From Gymnopus androsaceus JB14 (lineage: Eukaryota; Basidiomycota; Agaricomycetes; Agaricales; Omphalotaceae), in the NCBI GenBank assembly GCA_009733575.1, contig ML769645.1, forward strand, positions 17,531 to 81,530: a stretch of 64,000 nucleotides of DNA, in the 5' to 3' direction. The translations under genes and the position numbers were made by a program. The stretch's first letter is position 1. The number at the start of each line of letters is the position of its first letter. Positions 44,019-54,989 of the stretch are shown here, in pieces. The notes under the pieces were generated by a model. It did not search any database, was not told where the DNA came from, and saw nothing but the letters and a program-made list of their open reading frames with translations.

Positions 44019-44205
44019 TGTTGGAAATACCTGGCCGCTGGTTGTCCGGCCGCTCCGCACGTCGCATATACCTCCTATTCCTTCAGTATATAATACACGT
44101 AGTTACACTCGATCAATTAATCTTGCTTCCCTTTTCCCCCCATTGATTCCCTCCCCATTGAGTCTTACCGGGGTTGTACCGACCGTGCCATCTCGTTATC
44201 TTACA
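44019..44205 (+). mobile_element. Solo LTR, 187 bp, copia-like
   Basis: TGTTGGAAATACC to ATCTTACA, with GTTCT on both sides (44014-44018 and 44206-44210). It is the intact form of the LTR of the gag-only element at 3267-6978, and is about 300 bp downstream of the copy B membrane gene. Confidence 0.93.
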
Positions 44206-44330
44206 GTTCTGGAATGCGGCGTGATATCTTGTATACTAAGTAAAATATTTCTTTCCCTTTTCCAAATTGAAAGGCAACTCCCATCCACTAAGACATTTGT
44301 ATTGTACCCTAACAGTAACACGATAAGCTT

Positions 44331-44700
44331 CGTTAAACACAAGGGGGTCAAGTAAACTTTTTGTTAAACCGTTCAACACTATGTATAATAGTACATAATA
44401 AACCTGATCAAACCCATACACTGTTCCCAATTAAATAATGAGTTTAAACAGCGTTAAACACGCTTTTGAACGACCAATCCATTAATCTCTCTGTCACTCA
44501 CCCAGCCGTTAAACACTGTTAAACCGCTGTTCAACAACGTTGAACATCTTTTCAAACAAAACAAGACCTAAGTACACCAAGTGGTTAAACGTTGTTTAAC
44601 GAGTTTAAACCAGAAAATGCACCAAAAAAAATTTTTATGTTTTGCATAGTACTTGGTAGTTAAACTATGTTAAACAAGCAGCCGTTAAACTGGATTATTC
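44331..44700. repeat. GTTAAAC-rich block
   Basis: GTTAAAC or its near-variants (GTTTAAAC, GTTCAAC, GTTGAAC) occur about fifteen times in 370 bp, in both orientations. The motif resumes at 45896-45940, on the far side of the 44691-45895 element, so the block was split by that insertion. No boundaries were found. Confidence 0.7.
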
Positions 44701-45895
44701 TATTTGACAACCCCCTTGTTATGAAACAACCCTTTCCTTATCTAGCAACCCAGTTGTTGTCACAAATGGTCACAGTTCACCAAATATGCCAAATAAGCAG
44801 ACATTGAGTATTTCATAAATTTTTCTATTGCGACTTGCTGATTTTCTTCAGAATATGGGGGTGGGAAAGGGGAATGGCCACAAGTAGTGAGAATCAAGAA
44901 CATTGCCAGCAGCTAGCTAAGTACCTAAACAATGGACTGGTTTGTGAGTGCAAAATATTACAGCATTTTTGGAAAACCTTGTCCAAATCAATCTTGGTGA
45001 TGGCAATAATTCAATAAATGAATAAAATTCTAAAAAGGGAAACACTCTTCCTTCTGTCAGACAACCACCAAGTCAGCCTTGCACTGTATAATTACGACCC
45101 AAAGTGCCTGGGCTTTATGTGTTATGGTGAGAACTTCAAAAAGTGGAGTTCTCAGGCCAAAAATTAGCGTTACGGAAAATTTTTCTGGTATTTTGAGTTA
45201 CTATTTTGCAAAATTCAAAGTTCCTTGAACCCCGTTATGCATTACAAATTTCAAAATGACCAAGTTCCCAGGGACCATGTTACAGTTACGGGAACTTTAG
45301 GTCGTAATTATACAGTATTCTGGTGGTTGTTGTTCACTGTGCTGGATGTTGCCCAGCACCGTGAGCAAGTACAAAATACTGACTATCCTACCCTTGACCT
45401 AGACAAGTAGTCAGCCTTGTAACCTTCTTATGTACTAGCATGCTGAGAAGTACTTAGTATCTAATATACATAACTTTACAGTTGGATTTTGGTAATCTAC
45501 TCTGTGATACTGTGTGTAGTGGAGGGCATGCAAGGAGCATTCACCATTGAGTTGCAGTTACACCAAGGGAATTTCTATTGGATTCCTTGTTTAGAATTAT
45601 ATTTATGTATTGAATTTTTATCATCACCAAGATTGAAATACAAATAATATGTATCATGTAAGAGCTTAGGTACCTAATGCCATCTAGTACCACAGTAGCA
45701 GTAGCAAAATGCAAGTAAGCACTGAGCAGCAGTAATTGTCACTTTTCAAAAATTACACAAAGACATAAATATTTGAAAAAAAAGCAAAGTCACACTTTAA
45801 TATGTTTGACAGGGTTGCTAAATAACACTTCAAGAGGGTTGTCCGTTAAGGGGGGTTGTTGTCAAACAAGGGGGTTGTCAAATAGAATGATCCCA
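44691..45895. mobile_element. 1.2-kb element, TGGATTATTCTATTTGACAA termini
   Basis: The left end TGGATTATTCTATTTGACAA and right end TTGTCAAATAGAATGATCCCA are inverted, with CAACCCCC/GGGGGTTG words just inside. TTAAAC lies directly outside both ends, which could be a 6-bp duplication but is ambiguous because the target is itself full of this word. No ORF. Contains the MITE at 45084-45315. Confidence 0.75.
45084..45315. mobile_element. 232-bp MITE, CTGTATAATTACGACC termini
   Basis: CTGTATAATTACGACC is repeated perfectly inverted at the right end (GGTCGTAATTATACAG). It is followed by TA on the right and preceded by CA on the left, consistent with a mutated TA target of Tc1/mariner type. The MITE at 53501-53766 starts with the related CTGTACAG. 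Confidence 0.8.
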
Positions 45896-46058
45896 TTAAA
45901 CTGGTTAAACTGGGACACCAGATACAGTGCCCATTAAACCGGGAATTAAAAAATAAGATCATGAGGGACAGGGGAAAGATGAGCATAGTTATAAAGGAAC
46001 CGAGAGGGAGAAAGCATATGGAGATGAAGCATAGGCAGCGAAGAAAATGATTAAAAAA

Positions 46059-48342
46059 TTATACCCTTCTACTCTTCTTACACTTCTTGTTGGGCGGCTG
46101 CTTGACACTGGCATTCTCCTCCATTCCTCTGGCATCTACTTCCGTATTGGCAGGCCGTCCGCATTTCCTGCTGCGCGCCCCCACCAACACCATTGCTTGT
46201 TGTAGCACTGTTTTCAACAGGCACTGCTTCTGGAATGGGTTCCAGCCTGTATGTCCAAAACTTGGATGGCTTCTTGCCTGCAACAATGACTTCTCTACTA
46301 GAGGGACCTGCCTTGTTAGAACTACTAGCTGCCATTCGACAACCCCTGGTACTTCTGCATGGAGCCACTGCAACACCATTTCCAACTGGTTTCTTTGAAG
46401 CACTGGTTTCATCATTGGTTGATGAAGGTCCTGGGGTAACTGACCTAGCAGGAAAAGGAGCTCATCCTTCACCTGCTGATGACAAAGTAATAGGAGCAGG
46501 AGTGGGAGCTTGAGCTGGAAGGGGGGCTGGAGCAATGGGAGCAGGGGGAGGAGGAATCAGCACTGGAGCAGGAGTAGGAGCTTGAGCTGGAAGAGGGGCA
46601 GGAGCAATGGGAGCAGGAGGAGGAGGAATCAGTGCTGGAGCAGGATTGGGAGCTTGAGCTGGAAGAGGGGCTGGAGCAATGGGAGCAGGAGTATGAAAAT
46701 GAGCAGGAGCAGGATCATCCACTGAAGTCAATGCCCTGGGAGTAGAAGCAGGAATGGTGCTGCCTGAAGTTGATGCACTGGGAATAGCAGCAGGAGTGAT
46801 GACTTGTTCACATCCTGAAGTTGAAGCTGTGGCAGGGGGAGGCTGAACGACTTGTTCACGTTTAGCAAAATGAAAGCCAAATCCCTCTTCTTCTTGGAAA
46901 TATTCAGCCAAGGTGACTGACTATATTTGCCCCGGGGATTGTTTGAGGGTTGACCAGTGCAACAGACAAGTGGAACTTTTGCTCATTGTAGAAGGATTGG
47001 GGATCTTCCTTGATTTCATCCCAAGGTATCTTGCTGCCATATTGCTTGCCTAAATAACCTATCAATACGATCCACAAAAATTTCATTCCACATAGCACTC
47101 ACCCCAAATTTTACCCAAAAAGTCTTTGACCACTGTTTGAATTTCCTTCCCTTTCAACTCAGCGAGCTGGACATCTGGAAAGAGCACAAAGCTGTTGTCA
47201 TTGTTGGAGAAAATGTATGCCTTTGGGCCGACAGGCAATGCATCAGCCACCCAGTTGTGGAATGGTTTCACGTAGAGCTTGAGAAACTCGTTTTCGCCAA
47301 TGGTCTCTGTAGAAAAATCTAGGCCACTGGTTCCCATTGAGAGGCTGGTATAATCGTCAGTTAGTGATAGTCAGGCTGTGTCTCTAATGACTTACTGTCT
47401 CATATGCACCTGCTGCTCTGTGTTATGATAAGAATATACTACCAGGGCTTCTACTGGTCCTACACAGCCTGATGTTGCAAGCGCCTTGAACAAAGCCGGA
47501 AAAGCTGTTTGAAACCTGCTTTGATTGCTAGATATATGGTCAGTAAGTTTTACAAGTATAGCGCTAGAAAAATGTTCACCTACCCAGCAATGTCAACCTG
47601 TTTTGCCTCCTTGTTCCATTGATTTCATTTTTCCTCTGTCAACCTGTCCCACATATCCTTCACCACAGTCTGGTAATTCTTGCCCTGGTCAACCTGTTGC
47701 TGGATATTGTCCGCTAGCTGGACCTTGAAATATTCCTGACCTGTAGTGGCAGCATGGAGTTCTCAAATACTCTCAATAATCTTGATTGCATCCTCATGCA
47801 AAACCATGATGCCGCTGCCTGGACGGACCTTCTTCAACTTGTGGTGGGAGTGGTTCTGGAAGATGCGGTTGATGGCCTACAAACAGAGCAATGTCAGTTC
47901 TCATGCAGATTCATCACAAAGTCAAACTTACATTCAAATTACTCTTCTTCCTCCCATTAGTCAGTGTGATATTCTGAAACAGTGCCGTCCCATCTTTGAT
48001 TAATGCCAGGATAGCTTCCAAAGTGTCTTTCCTCCATTTGTTAATGACTGAACTGCCAATGAAATTCAAGTCATGTTTGTTGACTTGCTTCTTGAATTCT
48101 TTGATATAGTTTTGTCTTATTAGCTTGACTACCTGTGGGTGGATATCCATACTCTCTCGCTTCTTTGCAGCTGGTTCACGAACAGTACCAGCTTGCGTAG
48201 GAGCAGCATGAGCTTGCGCAGGAGTAGGAGCAGGCATTTCGGGGGCATATGCGGGAGGAGGTGTGTTAGAAGGCTCAACATTGGGCATTGTGGCAAAGTT
48301 GGATGAAAAAAATGGGTTGTAAAGTGAAAGTGGATATGACAT
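46059..48342 (-). pseudogene. HMG-box-like, proline-rich repetitive protein (TE-associated family)
   Basis: The frame opens at 48342 (MSYPLSLYNPFFSSN). It includes a lysine-rich region, then after an intron near 47880-47935 the segment NYQTVVKDMWDRLTEE.NQWNKEAKQV, which resembles helices 2-3 of an HMG box. A middle region follows (FPALFKALATSGCVGPVEAL, GTSGLDFSTETIGENEF). The C-terminal part has three near-identical repeats of PPPAPIAPAPLPAQAPTPAP at about 46500-46690, and then a basic Cys-containing tail. At least three in-frame TGA codons (near 47640, 47760 and 46462) disrupt it. Similar large hypothetical proteins are multi-copy in mushroom genomes and are often associated with DNA transposons. 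Function unknown. Confidence 0.6.
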
Positions 48343-48714
48343 GGCTGCTTTTATATCTTTCAGGCCACTTGAGGGACAATAGATACGGAATCTCACCTGC
48401 TTTGATCAAAGGCTACTGAAGGACAATAGTTGCCTACTGGTCCAACCTTGGCCAGTAATTCTGGATGCCATCTGATGAAAAGGAAAACAGTAGTCAAGTA
48501 GACTACAGAGCCTTCAGCTTGCACTGAAGGAGAAGATTGCCAGAAAGCAATCCCAGGAAAAGTCACTATGGGTCTATGGCGAGGAAGAAGTAATTCTGAG
48601 TAAGCACCGAGAAGGTCAAAAGAAATGATTTTAAGCACCAGAACTTGGGTGGGCTCTCAGCATTACTAATGTGGTTCTTGTAAATTTCTCCAAGTACTTC
48701 TTATCCTTCCAGAC
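48343..48714. other. Noncoding interval
   Basis: No gene recognised; upstream region of the HMG-like ORF up to the hAT MITE. Confidence 0.5.
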
Positions 48715-49782
48715 CAGAGGTCGTTATGAGTACTATCCATGGGTAATTGCGGTGTCAGAAGCTATACCTCCATCCGTGGAAACCCGGCGCTTAAAATACC
48801 CATCATCCATGGGTATTTTATGCACAGGTATCCACGGATGTCACAGGTACCTGCAAGGTTAAATGTAAATGTACTGGTATAATAATAATTGTACAGAAAA
48901 TATGTACACAATGATTATAATATAACTGCCAAGCTTACAATTGCACACTTATAGGTGCTGGCACCATCATTCATTATAGTAATGAATATATTTTGAGGCA
49001 GCCACCAGTTTTTTGATTATACATAGGTCGCAGACACTCATGGGTGGATTTTTAGTGCCCTTCTGGCACCTTTTCTTGATTTTAAAGCAATCTTATCATA
49101 AAAAACTTATCCATATCAAACTTATGTCACTTATTTGTCTACATCAAAAAAATATGTTACTGTTATATATATAAATTGTATGATGTCAAGACTCAGCATG
49201 GGTGGTGCAGGTATCCGTGGGTACCTGCCACTTCATCAAAAGTCATACCTGCATCCATCAGGTATGAGTCGGAGTCGGAGTCCTAGTGTGTGGCTCGGGT
49301 TTTAGTCGGGTCTGTTGGTCATTATAATGTAGAGCACAATTGTAGGAAAATTTTGAGCTCAGGATGATGTAAATCAGTTGAGAACTGACTGAGTTATGAG
49401 CAAAACAAGTTTGATGAGATTACATAAAGAACTACATGTTCCAGAGCTAAATTCACACGAAAACCCGACTTCTGGACCCGGAAAGGGCGAGGACATCAAC
49501 CCGGGTCCACCTGTGACCAGGGGGCTGTCACAAATGCACAAAATTTGTTTTGTCCATAACTCAGTCAATTCTTGACCAAATTGCATCATCCTTGGCTCAA
49601 AATTTTGCTAGAGCCAAGCTCCACAACGTGATTACCCAAAATCCGACGGGTCACCCGAGCCACACACCTGAGGTATCTGTACCTGCAGATAGTGTCCATC
49701 CACAGATGCTCAATACCTGTGGGTTTTCACATGTATGTACCTGTGGGTACCCACAGGTATCACCACCTGCTGCCAACCTCTG
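48715..49782. mobile_element. hAT-type MITE, 1.07 kb with a nested palindrome
   Basis: The ends CAGAGGT and ACCTCTG are flanked by a perfect 8-bp duplication TTCCAGAC (48707-48714 and 49783-49790). CCATGGGTA, CAGGTACCTG and GGTATCC words cluster near both ends (48735-48855 and 49200-49260; 49670-49765). It contains the palindromic insertion at about 49262-49685. Confidence 0.85.
49262..49685. mobile_element. Palindromic (foldback) insertion, 0.42 kb
   Basis: GTGTGTGGCTCGGGT and its inverse are at the ends, and most of each 150-bp arm pairs with the other (GATGATG...GACTGAGTTATG..CAAAACAA and inverse). It is bordered by AGGTAT on each side. The loop holds GACCCGG/CCGGGTC words. No ORF. Confidence 0.7.
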
Positions 49783-50855
49783 TTCCAGACTCAATCCTGC
49801 CAATCATTTCACATTATTGACCTATTATTGACCATTTCTTGTGGTTGTTTACTCTTTGATTTCTGTCATTGAGTTCCGGTGTTTAGATATTTTGTACTTG
49901 GACTAATTGCGAAGCCACCATGAGGTACGTACTTTGCAATGGTTCAGTTTGAGTATGGATGACTTACCACCTACCAGCCTACCTATGAATAAAGAGAATC
50001 TGCTCAAAAACAGGAAGAAATGTGAAGATGGTGTGTTATTGCTTTGATACTTTTGTTATTGCTTTTGCTGATTTTGCCAACAGGCCAGAGCTTGTCTATG
50101 TGTAAGCTGCAAAATGTGTTTTACCATTCTTGAGCTAACCTTCATCTTGCAGTTACATTGCCCTCAGGCTTGGCTGAACTCCCTGATAGCATACTGAAGC
50201 TCTATAGTTTCCTCAGTGAGCTGTCCTTTTCAGATGGAGTCTGTGGAACCTTCCTCCCTCACACCAAAGAGTACATAACATCTCCCAATTGCAAATACAT
50301 CCCTTCACCTCCAATGGGCTTGACACAAGATTTGTATTGTCAATCCAATGCTTGTTACAGTGACAACAATTGTGTTTGTTGGCCTCAGCCCTTTAATGTG
50401 AACTATCCCTGGTACTCTGCAATTACCAGGAACCCTACAAATTTCACCTCCCTTGCTGACAACATAATGTGGCTTGATCTATGGGACAGTGATCTCACAT
50501 ATACTATCGAAGGAGAAAAGCACAAGGAAGGTGTTGTGAAGAAAGAGCTGACCGATGAGTTGGAGCCTCAGATTGCCCCTCTCAAGCGTCGAACGCTTGC
50601 ATGGCACCAGACCAATCAAGATGAACTCAAGCTCAGGTTCATTGAGGAACATACAGACACCATCAACCTGTGCCTCACTTGTCTGAAAACGGTGGCTGCT
50701 TTGATCAGAGTCCAGCAACTTGCTCTCATCAAACTTCAATGTGGTCTACTCAGTGTTCAGGCTCTTTTGGATTATACAGACCTTGAATCCCATAGTATCA
50801 CCTCTGATGCATGTCTTTCATTCAAAGGCAACAAAATGGGGGGTTTTGTTTGGAA

Positions 50856-51650
50856 TAGTGATGGACATGAGTCCGGATCCAGGTACCTCTGGCCTCAAAA
50901 GGCTGACCTGTGACCTGCCATGGATCCGTGGGAAACAGGTACCTGCTACAGGTATACCTGTGGGTACCTGGACTGACTAGAAATACAGGTACCTGCAGGT
51001 ATACCTGTGAGTACCTGCATTTCAAAACCATATAATAATATTACAAAGGTAACATTGATTATATTCTGTAGTCTACTACATGTGTCAAGCACCATCACTT
51101 AGTTATAGCATTACACTTACTAGTAGCAAAGTTGTAATACTAGCTATTACCAGTGCACAGTACCTAATTCTAAGCTGTAATTTAGTCTGCAATAACTAGT
51201 ACTAATGCCAGGGCCCAGAATTGGTATCAATATATTATATTGATATTGTAAGTAGAGAAAACAGCTACTAATACTAGTTAATTATAGCTTGCAAGCACTA
51301 TTGTATTCAAAACATACCAATACTAGACTGTAGTACTAATACGTACAGTCAATATTGACTGGTATTAGTCAAATACTAGTGCTAATAACTTCATCAAGTA
51401 TGAATGTACTAATATCAGTCAAACTTTAATGAAATTACTCAATATTTACAGTACTTGAGTAGTAAAATTTTTGTTGATGCCAGATCCACAGGTACCTGCA
51501 GGTCATTGAAAATATCCCAAAGGATGACCTGTGACCTGTGCCGGATCCGTGGGAAACAGGTACCGGGATCTGCAGGTCAAATACCTGTGGGTATTCCCAT
51601 GGGTATACCTGCAGGTACCTGTTCCGGATCCGGACTTGTGTCCATCATTA
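50856..51650. mobile_element. hAT-type MITE, 795 bp
   Basis: The ends are TAGTGATGGACATGAGTCC and the inverse-type GGACTTGTGTCCATCATTA, flanked by a perfect 8-bp duplication GTTTGGAA (50848-50855 and 51651-51658). Subterminal GGATCC, CAGGTACCTG and GGTATACCTG words are dense at both ends. Removing it restores GFVWNGRDACLLY in frame. Confidence 0.95.
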
Positions 51651-52667
51651 GTTTGGAATGGTAGGGACGCTTGCTTGTTATATCATGCAGGCCTTCCTGT
51701 GTTTTTCATACACCCTTGGATTGAATTCGATCATCATATTGTTAAAGTCTTCACCTTGTTGGAGCAAACCCAGCTGCCTCAAGTTCAGATGGCCCCAGCC
51801 GACCCTCCTTACCATACTATAATGATGGGTCAGGCTGGTTCCAATAGCAAATTCACTGCCATCCGCCAGGCATTGATTCAATGTTTTGAAATTGTATCTC
51901 CTTTTCAAAACCTCCATGTACCTGGTGGATATACCACATCTTTTGCACTCGGTAAAGGGAAGATCATGGCTCCAGCTTCATCTCCGCCAAGTCAAATACA
52001 ATTCCAGCCTTCTTCCTCCCAGACTCATGGTAACAAGCACTCTAAAAGTCAATTCCACCATAGTCAGGCATCCAGGTCCCAAATTGAAGGTTGTAAACCT
52101 GGCATGAATTGTGCATTTTCTGTTTTTATTTATCATTACTCCTGTCTAATCTCTTTGATATATAGCTCCAACGGTGCAACATGATACATTTGCTGACCTG
52201 CCTAAAGATGATCCCTTGGTCCTACCTACCATTACTACCTGGAAGAATGTCAATAAAACTATCAACCAGAATGGTGTTCTGCCCGGTAAAAGGTCACTTA
52301 TTGTTCCTGACCCTGGGCTGTTTTTTGGACTTCAGCACCAGAATTGACAGTCATCATATCTCTTCATGTGGTAGCATTTCAGAAATGCATGGCTTACTGC
52401 CTTGGAAGGCGGTTGCTCACCTCTGACAGTTGAACTTTGTGCAAGATTCCGGCCTATGATTACCTTCAGCCAATTGAGCCAGGGCAGGTGATTTCCCCAA
52501 AAATGCAGGCCACCCTTGAAGTTACAAAGATTGTTGAGGATTTTATTTGTGCATATGACTCACGTATGCTCCTCACGCTAGTGCCTTTCATGGCCACTTT
52601 TGACCCATCCACTGCTTGCAAGCTCATTTGCGAGTTATGCATGATTAATTTCCGCACAGAACTCATA

Positions 52668-53211
52668 CAGAAGCAAACCCAGAAGCAAAAAATACCCAGA
52701 AGCGAAATATTTGATATTTGAGTCATATAGATTGTGTTTTAGGATGCGGTTTTTTTATGCGACCTCTAGAAAGGTTTCTGAACATGACTAGCATAGCTTA
52801 GATATAATAAATCCATTATAATATGATCAAATATGAACACTATGCCAAAATGCGATTTTTCTCAGTTTTTGAAATATTATGAATTGTACCATGAAATCTG
52901 TGGTATTTTTGGGCAAACAACAGATTCAATCTACTCTATGAGCATGCAAAGCCATGCTACAAGCAATCCCAAAGGGATGCGGATATATCCAATTAGCCCA
53001 AAGTTTTGCTTCTGGGTTTTTGGCAGGTTTTGGCAGCAAAAGATAAATTAATCTATGATGCCATTTTTAGGCCCTCAAAAATTCTGATAAAATCAGATCG
53101 TAATCCTCGCATATTATACGACCTATAGAAAAAAAAATCAAGAGAAACCATGCAAAACTGCCCTGAATATATCAATTTCCTTAGAGTTTTTCACTTCTGG
53201 GTTTGCTTCTG
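52668..53211. mobile_element. Tc1/mariner-like MITE, 544 bp
   Basis: CAGAAGCAAACCCAGAAGC at the left end and its near-inverse (CTTCTGGGTTTGCTTCTG) at the right end, both flanked by TA. AT-rich interior, no ORF. Confidence 0.8.
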
Positions 53212-53233
53212 TAATAACTAGTCCTAATAAATT

Positions 53234-53482
53234 CATCAGCAAAACCTGCGTGAAGTGGATAGCACTCATAGCACCCATAGCAAGGTCCCCATCTATCCAG
53301 AGCTATGGGCTGCTATGGATTGCTATAGAGCATGATATCTGTCAACAGGCAATATAATTTGGGAAGTCCATAGTAGCTCATAGCTTCCCATAGCAATTCA
53401 TAGCAGTTCATAGTTCTATGGCTGCTATGGATTACTATGGCTTGCTATAACAGCTATGGCAATTATCCAGGTTTTGCTGATG
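53234..53482. mobile_element. 249-bp MITE (CATCAGC family) with GCTATGG words
   Basis: CATCAGCAAAACCTG and inverse CAGGTTTTGCTGATG form the ends. At least sixteen copies of (A)GCTATGG, CCATAGC or CATAGC fill it. Alignment to the parent MITE suggests a TT target duplication. Confidence 0.88.
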
Positions 53483-53500
53483 TTGGGTATCAATACATTA

Positions 53501-53766
53501 CTGTACAGTTTTGAATTCAAGTTCAGTAACGCATCACACATGGCACTGAACTGGGGCATTTTTGATGTTCATAACACATCACACTGGCCTCTGAACTTGT
53601 ATTTTTCGGCGTTTATGAGGTGAATTTTGCGGCTGGCTTTGCCAGCCACTATAAATTGAACTGAGTTCAGGTTCGTAACGCTGCCTGCTGGCAGCTAAAC
53701 CATGAACTCAATGGGCTCAAGCCGTAATGCATAACATTGGCCGAACTTAAATTCAAAACTATACAG
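53501..53766. mobile_element. Mariner-like MITE, 266 bp
   Basis: CTGTACAGTTTTGAATTCAA at the left and its near-inverse at the right (TTCAAAACTATACAG), flanked by TA at 53499-53500 and 53767-53768. Interior GAACTG/CAGTTC and GTAACGC words; no ORF. Confidence 0.85.
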
Positions 53767-54489
53767 TATAAGTAGAGAAAACAGTTATTAACACTAATTG
53801 TATTAGCTTGCCAGTACTATTGTACTCAAAATATACCAATAATAGATCATAGTACTACTATGTATATTCAATATTGACTGATATCAGTTTAATACTAGTG
53901 TTAATAATTTTACTGAGTACCAATAATAGTCAAGTTTCAGTGAAATTATTCAATTCTTACAGTACTTAATTAATAAAACTTCTGCTGATGCCAGATCCAC
54001 AGGTACCTGCAGGTTATTGAAAATATCCCAAAGGATGACCTGTGACCTGTGCCAGATCCGTGGGAAACAGGTACCAGGATCCGCAGGTCAAATACCTGTG
54101 GGTATTCCCATGGGTATACCTGCAGGTACCTGTTCCAGATCCAGACTCGTGTCCATCATTAATTGATGCAACTGCATCACCCTCATGAATGGGTATTTTT
54201 GTATCATACTCTTGTTCCACATCCAGACAATGATCTTGGGATAGCTGCAGTGGACTGGAGCGACCGCTATAATGTGCTCAAGCACTTCTGGGCCTTGCTG
54301 AATACATAGCCATTGTTGAAACCGGTGATGTGGCAATGTGGCATGGACATGGATCTCAGTCACAAACAGTTTGGACTGAGAGAGGGGGCACAGTGGGAAA
54401 GGATGGTTGCAGAGTATTACATTCAAGGTGTTTTCAGTGTATCAAAGCATCCTCCTTCACTTCCTCATTGATTAGTGCCTATAATAGTT

Positions 54490-54775
54490 TCAGTTTCCTT
54501 TAAACACTCAAGGTCAGACCAAAAATTTTTTAAACACAATTAAACATTGTGATTGGTAGCAATAACCAAAAAAATAACATGCTCTAATTAAACAAGGCTA
54601 CTGCACAACAATTAAACAACAGATTTAAACAACCTTTCTAAACAAGTTGAGTTTGTTGAACAATTAAACAAAAACCCAAATTCATTCAACCTTTTGCCAG
54701 TCTTTAAACAAAGCATTTAAACAACCCGAAAATGTGTACCATTAAACAACACCTGTTTAAATAAATTGTTTATTA
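54490..54775. repeat. TTAAACA-rich block
   Basis: About seventeen (A/T)TTAAACA or TAAACAA words in 285 bp, mostly in one orientation. Related in composition to the GTTAAAC block at 44331-44700 but with a different flanking base. Confidence 0.65.
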
Positions 54776-54989
54776 CATCTCTCAAATGCTGAATCAAATG
54801 CAAATATTAAACACAAACCTGGTTCTTCTGTGTGCAGTTTTTGATTGGACCATGTGGGTGTATCATCATCTGCCTCATCCTCTGATGGAGGTTCACAAGT
54901 ATCCCCACCATGAACATGGATGGTTGGATTGACAAATGCAGGCCGGGAGGCCCACCTATCCAAGTTTCAACCAACATTCCCCACATCAG

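Larger units (their letters stand above)
53213..54161. mobile_element. Left-truncated second copy of the 50856 hAT MITE
   Basis: From AATAACTAGT at 53213 and TAAGTAGAGAAAACAG at 53768 onward the sequence is collinear with 51185-51650 of the first copy, ending GTGTCCATCATTA at 54161. Two other MITEs (53234-53482 and 53501-53766) are inserted in it, and a third (52668-53211) abuts its left side. The left terminus is missing, so no duplication can be paired. Confidence 0.8.
49955..54471 (+). pseudogene. Multi-exon hypothetical protein gene interrupted by MITEs
   Basis: Exon 1 starts MDDLPPTSLPMNKENLLKNR and ends near 50029. A large exon begins near 50155 (TLPSGLAELPDSILKLY...), runs through a Cys-containing region (CKYIP, CQSNACYSDNNCVCW) and a helical ELKLRFIEEHTD segment to MGGFVWN at 50855. 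The frame then resumes exactly after the hAT MITE (GRDACLLYHAGLPVFFIHPW at 51660). A later exon holds DDPLVLPTITTWKNVNK and PGKRSLIVPDPGLFFG, followed by stops near 52345 and 52370. The C-terminal part resumes after the MITE cluster at 54170 (HPDNDLGIAAVDWSDRYNVL, KQFGLREGAQWERM) and ends TGA at 54469, with an internal TAG near 54307. The family appears to be a repetitive agaricomycete hypothetical protein; no enzymatic motif is evident. Confidence 0.55.

Noticed and set aside
44331..44700. Interstitial telomere-like repeat
   Set aside because: GTTAAAC is not a fungal telomere repeat, its spacing is irregular and both orientations are present.
46087..46725. Plus-strand ORFs rich in W, S, R and G
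   Set aside because: Antisense shadow of the proline/alanine repeats of the minus ORF.
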